A DNA stretch of 64,000 nt from Thioflexithrix psekupsensis (lineage in GTDB: Bacteria > Pseudomonadota > Gammaproteobacteria > Beggiatoales > Beggiatoaceae), in NCBI RefSeq assembly GCF_002149925.1, contig NZ_MSLT01000001.1, forward strand, positions 1 through 64,000. The letters are read 5' to 3'. The translations under genes were made by a program, and so were the position numbers. The notes under the pieces are model-generated. The model made no database searches, was not told the origin of the DNA, and saw nothing but the letters and a program-made list of their open reading frames with translations. Below, in pieces: positions 6,891-15,854 of the stretch (the stretch's first letter is position 1; every line of letters starts with the position of its first letter).

Positions 6891-9800
6891 ATGCGTAAAC
6901 TGGCAACCGCTTGGGCTTTGGCGAGTACCTTCCTCGTGGCAGAGGCGTATGCGCTGGGACTCAGCAATATTAACGTCAAATCAAAACTGAACGAACCCTT
7001 ACAGGCCAATATCAACGTGTTGGCCGTTCCCACTGGAGATGTCAACAACCTTCGAGTGACCCTTGCCAATACAGATGCCTTTCGTCGCGCCGGTTTAGAT
7101 CGCTCTCCGCTGCTTCAGAATCTCAAATTCAGCGTGCAAGAACGCGGCAAAAACGAAGCCGTTATCACCATCAACACCATTCAACCCGTACGAGAACCTT
7201 TTCTTAATTTTCTCGTCGAAGTGAATTGGCCGAGTGGTCGTATTTTGCGGGAATATACGGTGCTGTTAGACCCGCCTTTGTATGCGGAAAATTTAACGCC
7301 GTCTGTGGTTGCGCCTCCGGTGGCGGCTGCGCCGGTGCGGGTGTTGAGCAGCGAACCCACGCCTGCGCCTTTGCGTGAGGTTGTTCCCGCGGCCGCCACT
7401 CGCGCCCCCCGTAAAACAACCCAAGCTCCTCGTCCGGCCGTCTCTGCCGATGGCACGTATCGCGTCAATCGCAATGACACCTTGTCCCGAATTGCCAGAG
7501 ACACCAAACCCAGCGGTGTCACCTTGCAACAGCACATGGTCAGTATTTTTGAACAAAATCCCCAAGCATTCATCAACGGCAACATGAATTTGCTGAAAAC
7601 GGGACAAGTTTTACGTATTCCCCAAACGGCAACGGTGAGTCGTTTAGCCGCGGCCAGTACCGTACGCACTACGCCTAATGCGTCACGTGATGAATTAGCG
7701 GCTCAGGCTCCGACTGCGCCCACGAGTGGTGCGGGTATGCTCATGGCCACCAGTACCGATGCCAACGATGCCCGTTTGCGCGTTGGTACGGGCGGTACAG
7801 GTGCTGGTTCTGGTACTACTGGAGAGGTACAAGAACGCTTAGACCAAATCGAAGCGGAAAATGTTGCGTTACGCAGTGAAAATGAGACGTTAAAAGCGCA
7901 ATTGCAAAAAACCGATGATTTAATTGTCAGCATGAAACGGCAATTAGATGAATTGCGTAAAATGATCGAAGTGCAGAATAATCAGTTGGCAGGTTTACAA
8001 CAACGCTTATCTGAATCAGATGGCGCGCCTGTAGCCACTACGCCCGTTACTCCTCCAACGCCTACGGTTGTGGCTGCGGATAATGGCGTTTCTGAAACTG
8101 CGCCTGCGACTCCTCCAGTGACGGAAACGACGACGGCCGCAGCGACTCCTAGCACGCCAGAAACTTCCACAACTCCTGTTACCACGCCCGTTGTTGATTC
8201 TTCGGAAGACACGGTTGATGCCAGTCAGTTGGGATTGACGGAAGAAGAGTTGGCGGTTTTAACAGGGGAAACCACAGACGCAACCCAAGCCGCAAGCACG
8301 CCAGATTCTTCCGCGCCCGAAACGGCTACTACAGAACAAGCCGCAAGCACGTCAGATTCTTCCGCGCCCGAAACGGCTACTACAGAACAAGCCGCAAGCA
8401 CGCCAGATTCTTCCGCGCCTGAAACGGCTACTACAGAACAAGCCGCAAGCACGCCAGATTCTTCCGCACCTGAAACGGCTACAGAGACAACAGCAGAATC
8501 TACCAATGTGACAGATGCTGCTGAAACGGGGGATGAGTCAGTGGCTGAAACTGATCCAGCCATACAACCTACTACTGTTGCTGGTCCTGACGAAGCAGCC
8601 GATTTACCGCCACCCGCTCCGCCGGTGACTGTAGAAGAACCAAGCCTGTTGGCAGGGGTGACTGACACGGTCAACAGTACGGTAGAAAGTGTGCCGGGTG
8701 GTTGGATGAGTGTTGGCGGTGGTTTGGGGGCGTTATTATTGGGTGGCTTAGGGTTTGCCGCGTGGAGAAAACGTCGCCGCGAACAAGAAGAGGAAGAAAT
8801 CCAAGAAGCAATGCGTCGCTTGGATGAGGAAGAACAAGCCAGCGGTGATTCTCCTCAAACTTCCGATGCAGCAACCGCAGATAATTTTGATGAGCAGTTG
8901 TCACAGTTAATGCGTGAAGCAGAATCAGGTGATACAGATGAGGAATTGCTCGGCGAAGTGGACTTGTATTTGGTTTATGAGAAGTATGGCGAAGCCGAAT
9001 CTCTGTTGCGCAAAGCCTTGAGCGATGCTCCAGATAATCAAGATTATCGCTTGAAATTGTTGGAAGTGTTGGCTTCAGCGAAACGGGAAGATGATTTTGA
9101 AAACGAAGCCCGTATTTTGCACACGTCCGTCTCTGGACAGGGCGAAAAATGGGAAAAAGCTCAGAGTTACTGGCAAGAAATGGATACTGGCCGGGCGTTA
9201 TTTTCACCTAAAGATAGTGGTGGCGGAATTGGTTTAGGCACAGCGGCTGCGGCCGCGGCGGGTGGCCTTGCAGCCGGTGCGGCTGCGGCTTCGATGTTCG
9301 GTGATGATGAGTCGTCCGCTGCGATTGATGATAGCGGTATGGATATGGGAATGGATACCGATCTGGGTTTAGGCGGTGACGATTTAGGCTTAGATTTGGG
9401 CGACGAGGTCATGGCTGGCGGCACTGATGATGATTTAGGTTTAGACACCGGTGCTGATCTGGGTGATTTAGATTTGGATGATCATGACACCACTGAACTT
9501 GATACGGATCACGGTTTAGATTTAGGCGATGATGATGGTTTGGGTGGTTTGGATTTGGATGATCATGACACCACTGAACTTGATACGGATCACGGTTTAG
9601 ATTTAGGCGATGATGATGGTTTGGGTGGTTTGGATTTGGATGATCATGACACCACTGAACTTGATACGGATCACGGTTTAGATTTAGGTGATGATGATGG
9701 TTTGGGTTTAGATTTAGACGGTGATGATCCTTTATCGGCTACAGACAGTTCATCAGATGACAGCTTGGATTTAGGTGATGATGATGGTTTAGGTGGTTTA

Positions 9801-11006
9801 GATTTGGGAGATGATGATCCTTTATCGGCTACGGACAGTTCATCAGATGACAGCTTGGATTTAGGTGATGATGACGGTTTGGGTGGTTTGGATTTGGGAG
9901 ATGATGATCCTTTATCGGCTACAGACAGTTCATCAGATGACAGCTTGGATTTAGGTGATGATGACGGTTTGGGTGGTTTAGATTTGGGAGATGATGATCC
10001 TTTATCGGCTACAGACAGTTCATCAGATGACAGCTTGGATTTAGGTGATGATGACGGTTTGGGTGGTTTAGATTTGGGAGATGATGATCCTTTATCGGCT
10101 ACGGATAGTTCATCAGATGACAGCTTGGATTTAGGTGATGATGACGGTCTGGGTGGTTTAGATTTGGGAGATGATGATCCTTTATCAGCTACAGACAGTT
10201 CATCAGATGACAGCTTGGATTTAGGTGATGATGACGGTTTGGGTGGTTTGGATTTGGGAGATGATGATCCTTTATCGGCTACGGACAGTTCATCAGATGA
10301 TAGCTTGGATTTAGGTGATGATGACGGTTTAGGTGGTTTGGATTTGGGAGATGATGATCCTTTATCGGCTACAGACAGTTCATCAGATGATAGCTTGGAT
10401 TTAGGTGATGATGACGGTTTAGGTGGTTTGGATTTGGGAGATGATGATCCTTTATCGGCTACAGACAGTTCATCAGATGACAGCTTAGATTTAGGCGATG
10501 ATGACGGTTTGGGTGGTTTGGATTTGGGTGATGATGATCCTTTATCAGCTACAGACAGTTCATCAGATGACAGCTTGGATTTAGGTGATGATGACGGTTT
10601 GGGTGGGCTTGAGGCTGATGAGGCTGATATGGCCAGTTTTGATAGCGACTTAGGTGATTTTGGTGATGATGCCGCTATTGAACTCGGAGAAAGCTCAGAA
10701 CTTGATATGGATAGCCTTCTTTCCGGTGATGCCGATGATGCCGCATTAGGTGGCTCTGACGATCTGGATAGCCTATTTAGCAGTGACGACAGCACCGATT
10801 TAGACGGTGATCTGGATGGCTTAGGGGGTGGGTTGGACGGTTTAGAGGATTTTGCTCAAGACATTGACAGCCAATTTGAATTGGCACAAATGTACATCGA
10901 TTCTGATGATCGAGATGCAGCCGCCGACATCCTGTCACAAATCCTTTCCGAAGGAAACGCCGAACAGAAACAACGCGCACAAGCCCTTCTGTCCAGCATT
11001 AGCTAA
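6891..11006 (+). CDS. fimV: FimV-family motility hub protein with long acidic repeats
   Basis: FimV organises type IV pili, polarity and twitching motility. The 1371-residue protein has a signal peptide ending AYA, and the FimV N-terminal domain (GLSNINVKSKLNEPLQA onward). A LysM peptidoglycan-binding domain (about 187-244, TYRVNRNDTLSRIA) follows, then a coiled coil (about 313-375), Ala/Thr/Pro/Ser-rich linker repeats and one membrane helix (about 607-625, GGLGALLLGGLGFAAW) with a basic stop. Next come a TPR-like region (about 690-745), a very acidic repeat region (about 860-1240) and the conserved C-terminal FimV domain (FELAQMYIDSDDRDAAADIL). The cytoplasmic part is unusually rich in Asp/Gly/Leu repeats. 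A palindromic terminator follows. asd upstream is the expected neighbour. Confidence 0.96.
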   Translation: MRKLATAWALASTFLVAEAYALGLSNINVKSKLNEPLQANINVLAVPTGDVNNLRVTLANTDAFRRAGLDRSPLLQNLKFSVQERGKNEAVITINTIQPVREPFLNFLVEVNWPSGRILREYTVLLDPPLYAENLTPSVVAPPVAAAPVRVLSSEPTPAPLREVVPAAATRAPRKTTQAPRPAVSADGTYRVNRNDTLSRIARDTKPSGVTLQQHMVSIFEQNPQAFINGNMNLLKTGQVLRIPQTATVSRLAAASTVRTTPNASRDELAAQAPTAPTSGAGMLMATSTDANDARLRVGTGGTGAGSGTTGEVQERLDQIEAENVALRSENETLKAQLQKTDDLIVSMKRQLDELRKMIEVQNNQLAGLQQRLSESDGAPVATTPVTPPTPTVVAADNGVSETAPATPPVTETTTAAATPSTPETSTTPVTTPVVDSSEDTVDASQLGLTEEELAVLTGETTDATQAASTPDSSAPETATTEQAASTSDSSAPETATTEQAASTPDSSAPETATTEQAASTPDSSAPETATETTAESTNVTDAAETGDESVAETDPAIQPTTVAGPDEAADLPPPAPPVTVEEPSLLAGVTDTVNSTVESVPGGWMSVGGGLGALLLGGLGFAAWRKRRREQEEEEIQEAMRRLDEEEQASGDSPQTSDAATADNFDEQLSQLMREAESGDTDEELLGEVDLYLVYEKYGEAESLLRKALSDAPDNQDYRLKLLEVLASAKREDDFENEARILHTSVSGQGEKWEKAQSYWQEMDTGRALFSPKDSGGGIGLGTAAAAAAGGLAAGAAAASMFGDDESSAAIDDSGMDMGMDTDLGLGGDDLGLDLGDEVMAGGTDDDLGLDTGADLGDLDLDDHDTTELDTDHGLDLGDDDGLGGLDLDDHDTTELDTDHGLDLGDDDGLGGLDLDDHDTTELDTDHGLDLGDDDGLGLDLDGDDPLSATDSSSDDSLDLGDDDGLGGLDLGDDDPLSATDSSSDDSLDLGDDDGLGGLDLGDDDPLSATDSSSDDSLDLGDDDGLGGLDLGDDDPLSATDSSSDDSLDLGDDDGLGGLDLGDDDPLSATDSSSDDSLDLGDDDGLGGLDLGDDDPLSATDSSSDDSLDLGDDDGLGGLDLGDDDPLSATDSSSDDSLDLGDDDGLGGLDLGDDDPLSATDSSSDDSLDLGDDDGLGGLDLGDDDPLSATDSSSDDSLDLGDDDGLGGLDLGDDDPLSATDSSSDDSLDLGDDDGLGGLEADEADMASFDSDLGDFGDDAAIELGESSELDMDSLLSGDADDAALGGSDDLDSLFSSDDSTDLDGDLDGLGGGLDGLEDFAQDIDSQFELAQMYIDSDDRDAAADILSQILSEGNAEQKQRAQALLSSIS
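8289..8484 (+). repeat. 51-bp tandem repeat in fimV (periplasmic linker)
   Basis: Four copies, the last incomplete, of a 51-base unit start at 8289, 8340, 8391 and 8442. Each encodes AASTPDSSAPETATTEQ. The unit is a multiple of three, so copy-number change keeps the frame. The encoded linker lies between the coiled coil and the membrane helix. Confidence 0.9.
9471..9713 (+). repeat. 81-bp tandem repeat in fimV
   Basis: Three near-identical copies of an 81-base unit occur, with GATCATGACACCACTGAA at 9480, 9561 and 9642. They encode an Asp-rich 27-residue unit containing DDHDTTELDTDHGLDLG in the cytoplasmic half of FimV. Confidence 0.92.
9721..10608 (+). repeat. 90-bp tandem repeat in fimV, ten copies
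   Basis: Ten copies of a 90-base unit follow each other, with CCTTTATC at 9728, 9818, 9908, 9998, 10088, 10178, 10268, 10358, 10448 and 10538. Each encodes a 30-residue unit built from DPLSATDSSSDDS and LDLGDDDGLGG. Differences between copies are mostly single silent changes. The array is a good candidate for length variation between strains. Confidence 0.95.
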
Positions 11007-11022
11007 TACACACTCACCTTAA

Positions 11023-11056
11023 AACAAGGCCTCAGTATTCGCACTGAGGCCTTGTT
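11023..11056. terminator. Palindromic terminator after fimV
   Basis: AACAAGGCCTCAGT (11023-11036) pairs perfectly with ACTGAGGCCTTGTT (11043-11056) across the loop ATTCGC. The T-run is short (TTGTT), but the stem and position 17 bases after the fimV stop suit a terminator. Confidence 0.75.
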
Positions 11057-11131
11057 CATCATCTCCACCATGCCCATTCCCCAAAAGATTTAACCCGCTT
11101 TAATTTTTTCATGCAGAGGATGTAAAACTAT

Positions 11132-12088
11132 ATGGTCGATGCACGCCTTTTTGAGACCCTTCGCCAACAACTCGCCACCCACATCGTCGGACAACAACAT
11201 TTGATTGATAGCATGTTGGTGTGTTTACTCAGTGATGGACACCTCTTGGTCGAAGGAATGCCCGGACTGGCTAAAACCACCGCCATCAAAAGTCTTGCCT
11301 GTGGCATAGAAGGCAATTTTCATCGTATCCAATTCACACCTGATTTATTACCTGCCGATCTGGTTGGCACGGATATTTATCAACAAAATACAGGCGCGTT
11401 TGAGTTTTGTCCGGGGCCTTTATTTCACAATATTCTGCTGGCCGATGAAATCAATCGCGCCCCGCCTAAAGTGCAATCTGCTTTGTTGGAATCTATGGCT
11501 GAACGACAAATTACTGTCGGACAACGCACTTATCCTTTACCCAATTTGTTCATGGTATTGGCCACACAAAATCCCGTCGAACACGAAGGCACTTACACTT
11601 TACCCGAAGCCCAATTGGATCGTTTTTTATTGCATGTTTTGGTCGATTATCCCAGTCGTAGTGAAGAATTAGCGATTCTTGACTTATTAGAAGTTCCCAA
11701 ACCTGACGAGTCCTCCTCGCTAGAACGTCTCACACAAGCCGATATATTCAAGGCACGGGCAGCGGTGCGAGAAGTTTACATTGATCCGCGCTTAAAAGAG
11801 TACATTATTGATCTCGTCCGCGCCACACGCCAACCAAAAGCCTACGATGCGGATTTGGATCGATGGCATCGTTTTGGTGCGTCGCCGCGTGCCAGTATTG
11901 CATTGATTTACACGGCTAAAGCTTTAGCATGGTTAGAGCAATCCGCTTACGTGACTCCAGAGCATATTCAACGCATGGCTCCTGATGTTTTACGTCATCG
12001 CTTGCTGCTGTCTTTTGAAGCCGAAGCCGATAACATTTCTCCCGACGCATTTATACAACGTTTATTGGGTGTGGTGGCAATTCCGTAA
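11132..12088 (+). CDS. MoxR-family AAA+ ATPase
   Basis: This 318-residue MoxR ATPase is likely a chaperone-like factor that helps assemble or insert metal or cofactors into partner proteins. Walker A is GMPGLAKTT (residues 42-50), Walker B ILLADE (101-106) followed by INRAPPKVQSALLE.M.E. Sensor 1 is VLATQNPVEHEGTY, and LPEAQLDRF is the family signature. MoxR genes usually precede DUF58 and von Willebrand proteins. Here a rhodanese gene follows after 24 bases, and an RDD-family gene lies farther down, so the client is unclear. The start is supported by AGAGG 15-20 bases upstream. Confidence 0.93.
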   Translation: MVDARLFETLRQQLATHIVGQQHLIDSMLVCLLSDGHLLVEGMPGLAKTTAIKSLACGIEGNFHRIQFTPDLLPADLVGTDIYQQNTGAFEFCPGPLFHNILLADEINRAPPKVQSALLESMAERQITVGQRTYPLPNLFMVLATQNPVEHEGTYTLPEAQLDRFLLHVLVDYPSRSEELAILDLLEVPKPDESSSLERLTQADIFKARAAVREVYIDPRLKEYIIDLVRATRQPKAYDADLDRWHRFGASPRASIALIYTAKALAWLEQSAYVTPEHIQRMAPDVLRHRLLLSFEAEADNISPDAFIQRLLGVVAIP

Positions 12089-12112
12089 TTTGGACAGTTG
12101 AGATAAAAAAGA

Positions 12113-12580
12113 ATGATGAAACGCTATAAAGATTTTATTGCCGAATGTTTGCCTCACGTGCGGGAAATCATGCCGTGGGATTTGGCTGAAGCCCTTAAAA
12201 CGACTACGCCACCGTTATTGTTAGACGTGCGGGAAGGCAATGAATTTGCTGCCTTTCATATAGCCCATTCGCTGCATGTGCCGCGTGGGATTTTGGAAAC
12301 GGCTTGTGAATATGGTTATGAAGAAACGGTGCCGTCTCTGGTCAAAGCCAGAGAACAGGAGATTGTAGTCATCTGTCGTTCAGGCAATCGCAGCGTACTC
12401 GCCGCTTACGTGATGCAACTCATGGGTTATCAAAACGTCTGCTCTTTAAAAACGGGTTTACGCGGTTGGAATGACTACGAACAACCGCTTTACGATCAAG
12501 AAGATAACCCCGTTGATCCCGATACTGTCGATAGTATACTGAATCAAGCATTGACACGGGAGCAGTTGGGAAAGGTGTAA
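12113..12580 (+). CDS. Rhodanese-domain sulfurtransferase
   Basis: This 155-residue cytoplasmic protein has a single rhodanese domain that can carry a persulfide on its active cysteine and pass sulfur to an acceptor. The domain starts with LLLDVREGNEF and has the active loop CRSGNRS with Cys88, then the typical YVMQLMGYQNV..L.GG-like end (TGLRGWNDY). Length and lack of a signal peptide fit a cytosolic carrier. It may be co-transcribed with the MoxR gene 24 bases upstream. Substrate unknown. A second ATG lies one codon downstream of the chosen start. Confidence 0.9.
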   Translation: MMKRYKDFIAECLPHVREIMPWDLAEALKTTTPPLLLDVREGNEFAAFHIAHSLHVPRGILETACEYGYEETVPSLVKAREQEIVVICRSGNRSVLAAYVMQLMGYQNVCSLKTGLRGWNDYEQPLYDQEDNPVDPDTVDSILNQALTREQLGKV

Positions 12581-12595
12581 GATCATCGCAATGTC

Positions 12596-12679
12596 TTTTT
12601 GTCTGAATCAGAATGTTCAAAATTAATATTTGAACTCGTCAATTCTTTCATGCTGACAATTCTGATTCAAACAAAATTA
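12596..12679. mobile_element. Degenerate MITE-like element, copy C
   Basis: TTTTTGTCTGAATCAGAAT is answered by ATTCTGATTCAAACAAAATT in inverse orientation. The ends resemble the larger elements in this window, but the middle is shorter and different. It lies between the convergent rhodanese gene and the DUF3592-like gene and may also act as a bidirectional hairpin. Confidence 0.5.
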
Positions 12680-12690
12680 AGCGTTCTATT

Positions 12691-13924
12691 TTAAGAAACT
12701 GGAAAAACAGGAACATCAAACTGGGCATAAAAAATTGAGTTTTCCTCAGATGTCACTGTTAATTGCCAGAGAACTGTTCTACTTCCTGATTCTACAGAGG
12801 CGGTTTTGGTCGGCGGAACGTCCGCAGGCAGGTCTATGGTAAAAGAAAACTGGGTTGTTTTCTTTTTCATGTCGTGCAATGGTGGATCGCTTAACTGAGC
12901 ATGATCCCATAATTTATTTCTATGCGTGATGCTATGGGTTTTTTTACCTTCCTTCACTGTTTCTACGTAGGTCTCAACGCATTCCAGACGCAACAAAAGC
13001 GGCGGGAGATCCGCCATTTTTGACACATGTATAATACCTTGTGCTTGCTGATCGGGTTGCAGTGGAAAGGTTTGTAACTCAAGAGTGACATCGCCAAAGC
13101 GATGATTCCGAAAAGAAGAACGTAAAAATCCCCCCAAAAAAAATAATCCCTATCACCGGAAAAATCAACAACACCACATCTCCAAAATGCCGTGATGTCA
13201 ACAAAAGCATAGGGTCTCCATCGATTTTTTCCCAAATCCAGAAAAATAACGGCACAGAAAAAGTATTCCACAGCAGAACAATCGCCATAAAACCAGAATG
13301 AGTGGTTTTTTGTTCTGACTTAATTAGGGGCGTTTGCCATTCGTGCCGATGCTTCCAGGGCTGACGTGGGTACATTATCATGAGCTTCGCTTCACTGGGC
13401 AGGGGCGCACGCAAGCCGTTTAATACACTCCAATAAGCAAATGTCCACAGCGTCATCGCCGCCATCAACAAGAGAGAAAGATGCGATTTCTTAATATAAA
13501 AATATAAAACAGCTTGTTCGGGCTGACGCGGATTGACGTAAGCAAGAAAGGCTTTTTCGTCATATTGATGCGTTTCTAACTCATTAAAAACTCTTTTATA
13601 AAAAGTGCTTAAATTTGCGCCTGCATTACGCAGCGTGACTCTGGAGTTTTCATAACGTTTTCCATCAAAAACATAACGGTAGCTCACCACTAAATTGTGA
13701 TCAAGGTTTTTGTTTCTTAGTCGAGTTTCCAATTCAACTTCTGTTATAAAAACAGGGGTTTGCGTCCATCGCTTCACTTTAAAGGCTTCAATAGCAACCG
13801 TTAATACTAACCAAGATAACCACGCCGCAATCGCGCACAATATTAAACCAAAAATAAGCCAACCCTTCCGCATTTTTAGGTTTGGGGGAAGAGAAAGATG
13901 ATTTGTTTTTTTCACCATGATCAT
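12691..13924 (-). pseudogene. DUF3592-like membrane protein, frameshifted
   Basis: Two overlapping frames on the minus strand join into one protein of about 410 residues. The 5' frame (13924 to 13079) has two membrane helices near its N-terminal half (LIFGLILCAIAAWLSWLVL and LSLLLMAAMTLWTFAYW) and an extracytoplasmic domain with YVNP.QPEQAVLY between them. Two more helices follow (FMAIVLLWNTFSVPLFFWIW, VVLLIFPVIGIIFFGGIF). The 3' frame (13137 to 12691) starts only with TTG and continues with RNHRFGDVTLELQTFPLQP and a soluble beta-rich tail. They switch at a run of eight T and six G (13124-13137). Losing one T would give GIIFLGGFLRSSFRNH, a smooth join. It could be a true mutation, a phase-variable tract or a sequencing error. 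The DUF3592 assignment is from general layout. Confidence 0.7.
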
Positions 13925-14046
13925 GAAATTGTCACCTTAATGGGTTTTAAAGTCCAGCACCAATATACTTTATCTAAGTTGCTTCACTCTGACAATGATG
14001 ATAGCATAACTGTTCATAAATTTAATTTTTCTGGGGAAACGTGTTT

Positions 14047-14526
14047 ATGGCAAATCAAGCGGTTTTTGTCCGAAGTTTACTGGTACCGATTGGCGGTGGC
14101 AATTTGCTCATGCCAACGGCGGTGGTGGCTGAGGTCGCGCCATGGCAAGCCGCGCAAGCGGTCAGTACAACACAGCCAGAATGGTTGGCGGGGGTGATCA
14201 GTTGGCGCGGTCAACGTGTGCCGTTGTTGGATTTACCCCAATTGTTGGGTTTGCCGGCTGAAATGGACAGCAGAGGTGCGCGAACTGTCGTGTTGTACGG
14301 ATTAGAATCGCCACAAACCATGCCTTTTTATGCGTTTCACGCCAGTGATGTGCCGCGCACGGTCAATATTGCCCCAGAAACCCTGAGCAACCCCACCGAA
14401 GAACAAAAACAAGGGGTTATTTTTCGAGTCAAACTCACCGCAAATGAATCCACATGGTTGCCCGATTTGACTTATTTTGAGAATTTATTACGTAAATCGC
14501 AAAATATTTTTTTAATAGAAACGTAA
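14047..14526 (+). CDS. CheW-like adaptor (ChpC-like)
   Basis: This protein of about 159 residues is a single CheW-like domain. Such proteins link chemoreceptors to a CheA-type kinase. The opening FVRSLLVPIGGGNLLMPTAVVAEV and the segment WLAGVISWRGQRVPLLDL are typical of the ChpC/PilI kind used by type IV pilus chemosensory systems. A ChpA-type kinase is encoded near 55-61 kb. A GTG at 14041 is in frame, but the ATG at 14047 sits at a better distance from GGGGAA. The specific ChpC name is inferred. Confidence 0.85.
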   Translation: MANQAVFVRSLLVPIGGGNLLMPTAVVAEVAPWQAAQAVSTTQPEWLAGVISWRGQRVPLLDLPQLLGLPAEMDSRGARTVVLYGLESPQTMPFYAFHASDVPRTVNIAPETLSNPTEEQKQGVIFRVKLTANESTWLPDLTYFENLLRKSQNIFLIET

Positions 14527-14567
14527 AAGTAGCGAAATGGCTATCCACTTTAGGTTAATAAATCACC

Positions 14568-15854
14568 ATGCACACTCGTACTGTTTCTGTGATTGGATTG
14601 GGATATGTGGGATTGCCTGCGGCGGTGGCATTTGCTGCCCAAGGGCGCGTGATTGGTTTTGATGTGAATTCACGACGAATTGCTGAATTAAATGAAGGCA
14701 TTGATGTCACGCGAGAAACGGATTCCAGTCAATTAAAAAATCCTAATTTATTACTCACCGATAAACCCGAATATTTGCGTCAAGCGGATTTCCATATTAT
14801 TGCTGTCCCCACGCCAGTGGATGCCGATAAACAACCCGATTTGTCGCCCGTATTAAAGGCTTCAAAAACATTAGGAAATTATTTAAAACCCGGTGATATT
14901 GTGGTGTATGAATCCACGGTTTATCCGGGCGCGACAGAAGAGCGTTGTGTGCCTGTATTAGAACGACAATCAGGTTTACAATGTGGTGTTGATTTCACCG
15001 TAGGGTATTCTCCAGAACGCATTAATCCGGGCGATACCCAACACGGTTTTACTCAAGTGGTCAAAGTGGTTTCTGGGCAAGATGCCGCGACCTTAGACGT
15101 TGTTGCCGCTGTATACGGATCGGTCATCAGCGCGGGCGTGCATCGTGCGCCGAGTATTCGCGTCGCAGAAGCAGCTAAAGTGATTGAAAATATTCAGCGG
15201 GATGTCAATATTGCGTTAATTAACGAATTAGCGATGATTTTTGCGCGTTTAGGCCTGGATACGCATGATGTGCTGGCAGCGGCGCGGACGAAATGGAATT
15301 TTTTACCTTTTACACCGGGATTGGTGGGTGGGCATTGTATTGGTGTTGATCCGTATTATTTAGCGCATAAAGCCCAACAAGTCGGTTATCAACCAGCCAT
15401 TATTCCGGCGGCTCGCCTGCTGAATGAAAATATGGGTATTTTTGTTGCACAGCAAGTTTTACAACAATTTGCCCGTTTGGGGTGTTTAGCCGAAGAAAGT
15501 ATTGTGACGGTTTTGGGTTTGGCGTTTAAGGAAAACGTGTCTGATTTAAGAAATACACGAGTAGTGGATATTGTGCGCCATTTAGTGGCTGCCGGAGTCA
15601 ATGTACAAGTGCATGATCCGCTGGTGAATGTGCAGCAAGCGCGTCAAGAACATGATATTTTGTTACACACTGAAGAACGCTTACAAAAAGCCCATTGCGT
15701 CATACTTGCCGTACCGCATCGTTATTATTTAGAACGCGGTTGGACATGGTTACAATCTTTGTTACGCGAAAGTGGGCGGACATTAGTGATTGATGTTAAA
15801 GGTGTTTTAGAGCGTGAATCCTGTCCTAAACAAGTTGAATTGTGGCGATTATGA
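14568..15854 (+). CDS. UDP-sugar 6-dehydrogenase (WbpO/TviB-like)
   Basis: This 428-residue enzyme oxidises a UDP-hexose, most likely UDP-GlcNAc or UDP-GalNAc, to the uronic acid for surface polysaccharide. It has the NAD-binding VIGLGYVGLPAAVAFA, the YESTVYPGATEE segment, PERINPGD, AEAAKVIENIQRDVNIALINE, and the catalytic cysteine in GLVGGHCIGVDPYYL. The last form is typical of the WbpO/VipA/TviB group rather than Ugd. The C-terminal domain follows with LGLAFKENVSDLRNTRV. The stop codon overlaps the next ATG (ATGA), so the RDD gene is translationally coupled. Confidence 0.93.
   Translation: MHTRTVSVIGLGYVGLPAAVAFAAQGRVIGFDVNSRRIAELNEGIDVTRETDSSQLKNPNLLLTDKPEYLRQADFHIIAVPTPVDADKQPDLSPVLKASKTLGNYLKPGDIVVYESTVYPGATEERCVPVLERQSGLQCGVDFTVGYSPERINPGDTQHGFTQVVKVVSGQDAATLDVVAAVYGSVISAGVHRAPSIRVAEAAKVIENIQRDVNIALINELAMIFARLGLDTHDVLAAARTKWNFLPFTPGLVGGHCIGVDPYYLAHKAQQVGYQPAIIPAARLLNENMGIFVAQQVLQQFARLGCLAEESIVTVLGLAFKENVSDLRNTRVVDIVRHLVAAGVNVQVHDPLVNVQQARQEHDILLHTEERLQKAHCVILAVPHRYYLERGWTWLQSLLRESGRTLVIDVKGVLERESCPKQVELWRL

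Noticed and set aside
8225-8674. Minus-strand frame with Ala/Val/Ser repeats
   Set aside because: Antisense of the 51-base fimV repeats; no ribosome site or domain.
9721-10608. Regular repeats suggesting a CRISPR array
   Set aside because: The units are contiguous with no unique spacers and encode the FimV reading frame, so this is a coding tandem repeat.
9671-10795. Long minus-strand frame (374 codons) rich in Ser, Pro and Lys
   Set aside because: It is the antisense of the fimV Asp-rich repeats; its repeats mirror the 90-base unit and it has no independent start signal or domain.
12691-13137. Separate gene for the 3' half of the DUF3592-like protein
   Set aside because: It begins only at a TTG in the homopolymer, has no membrane part and joins the upstream frame after loss of one T.
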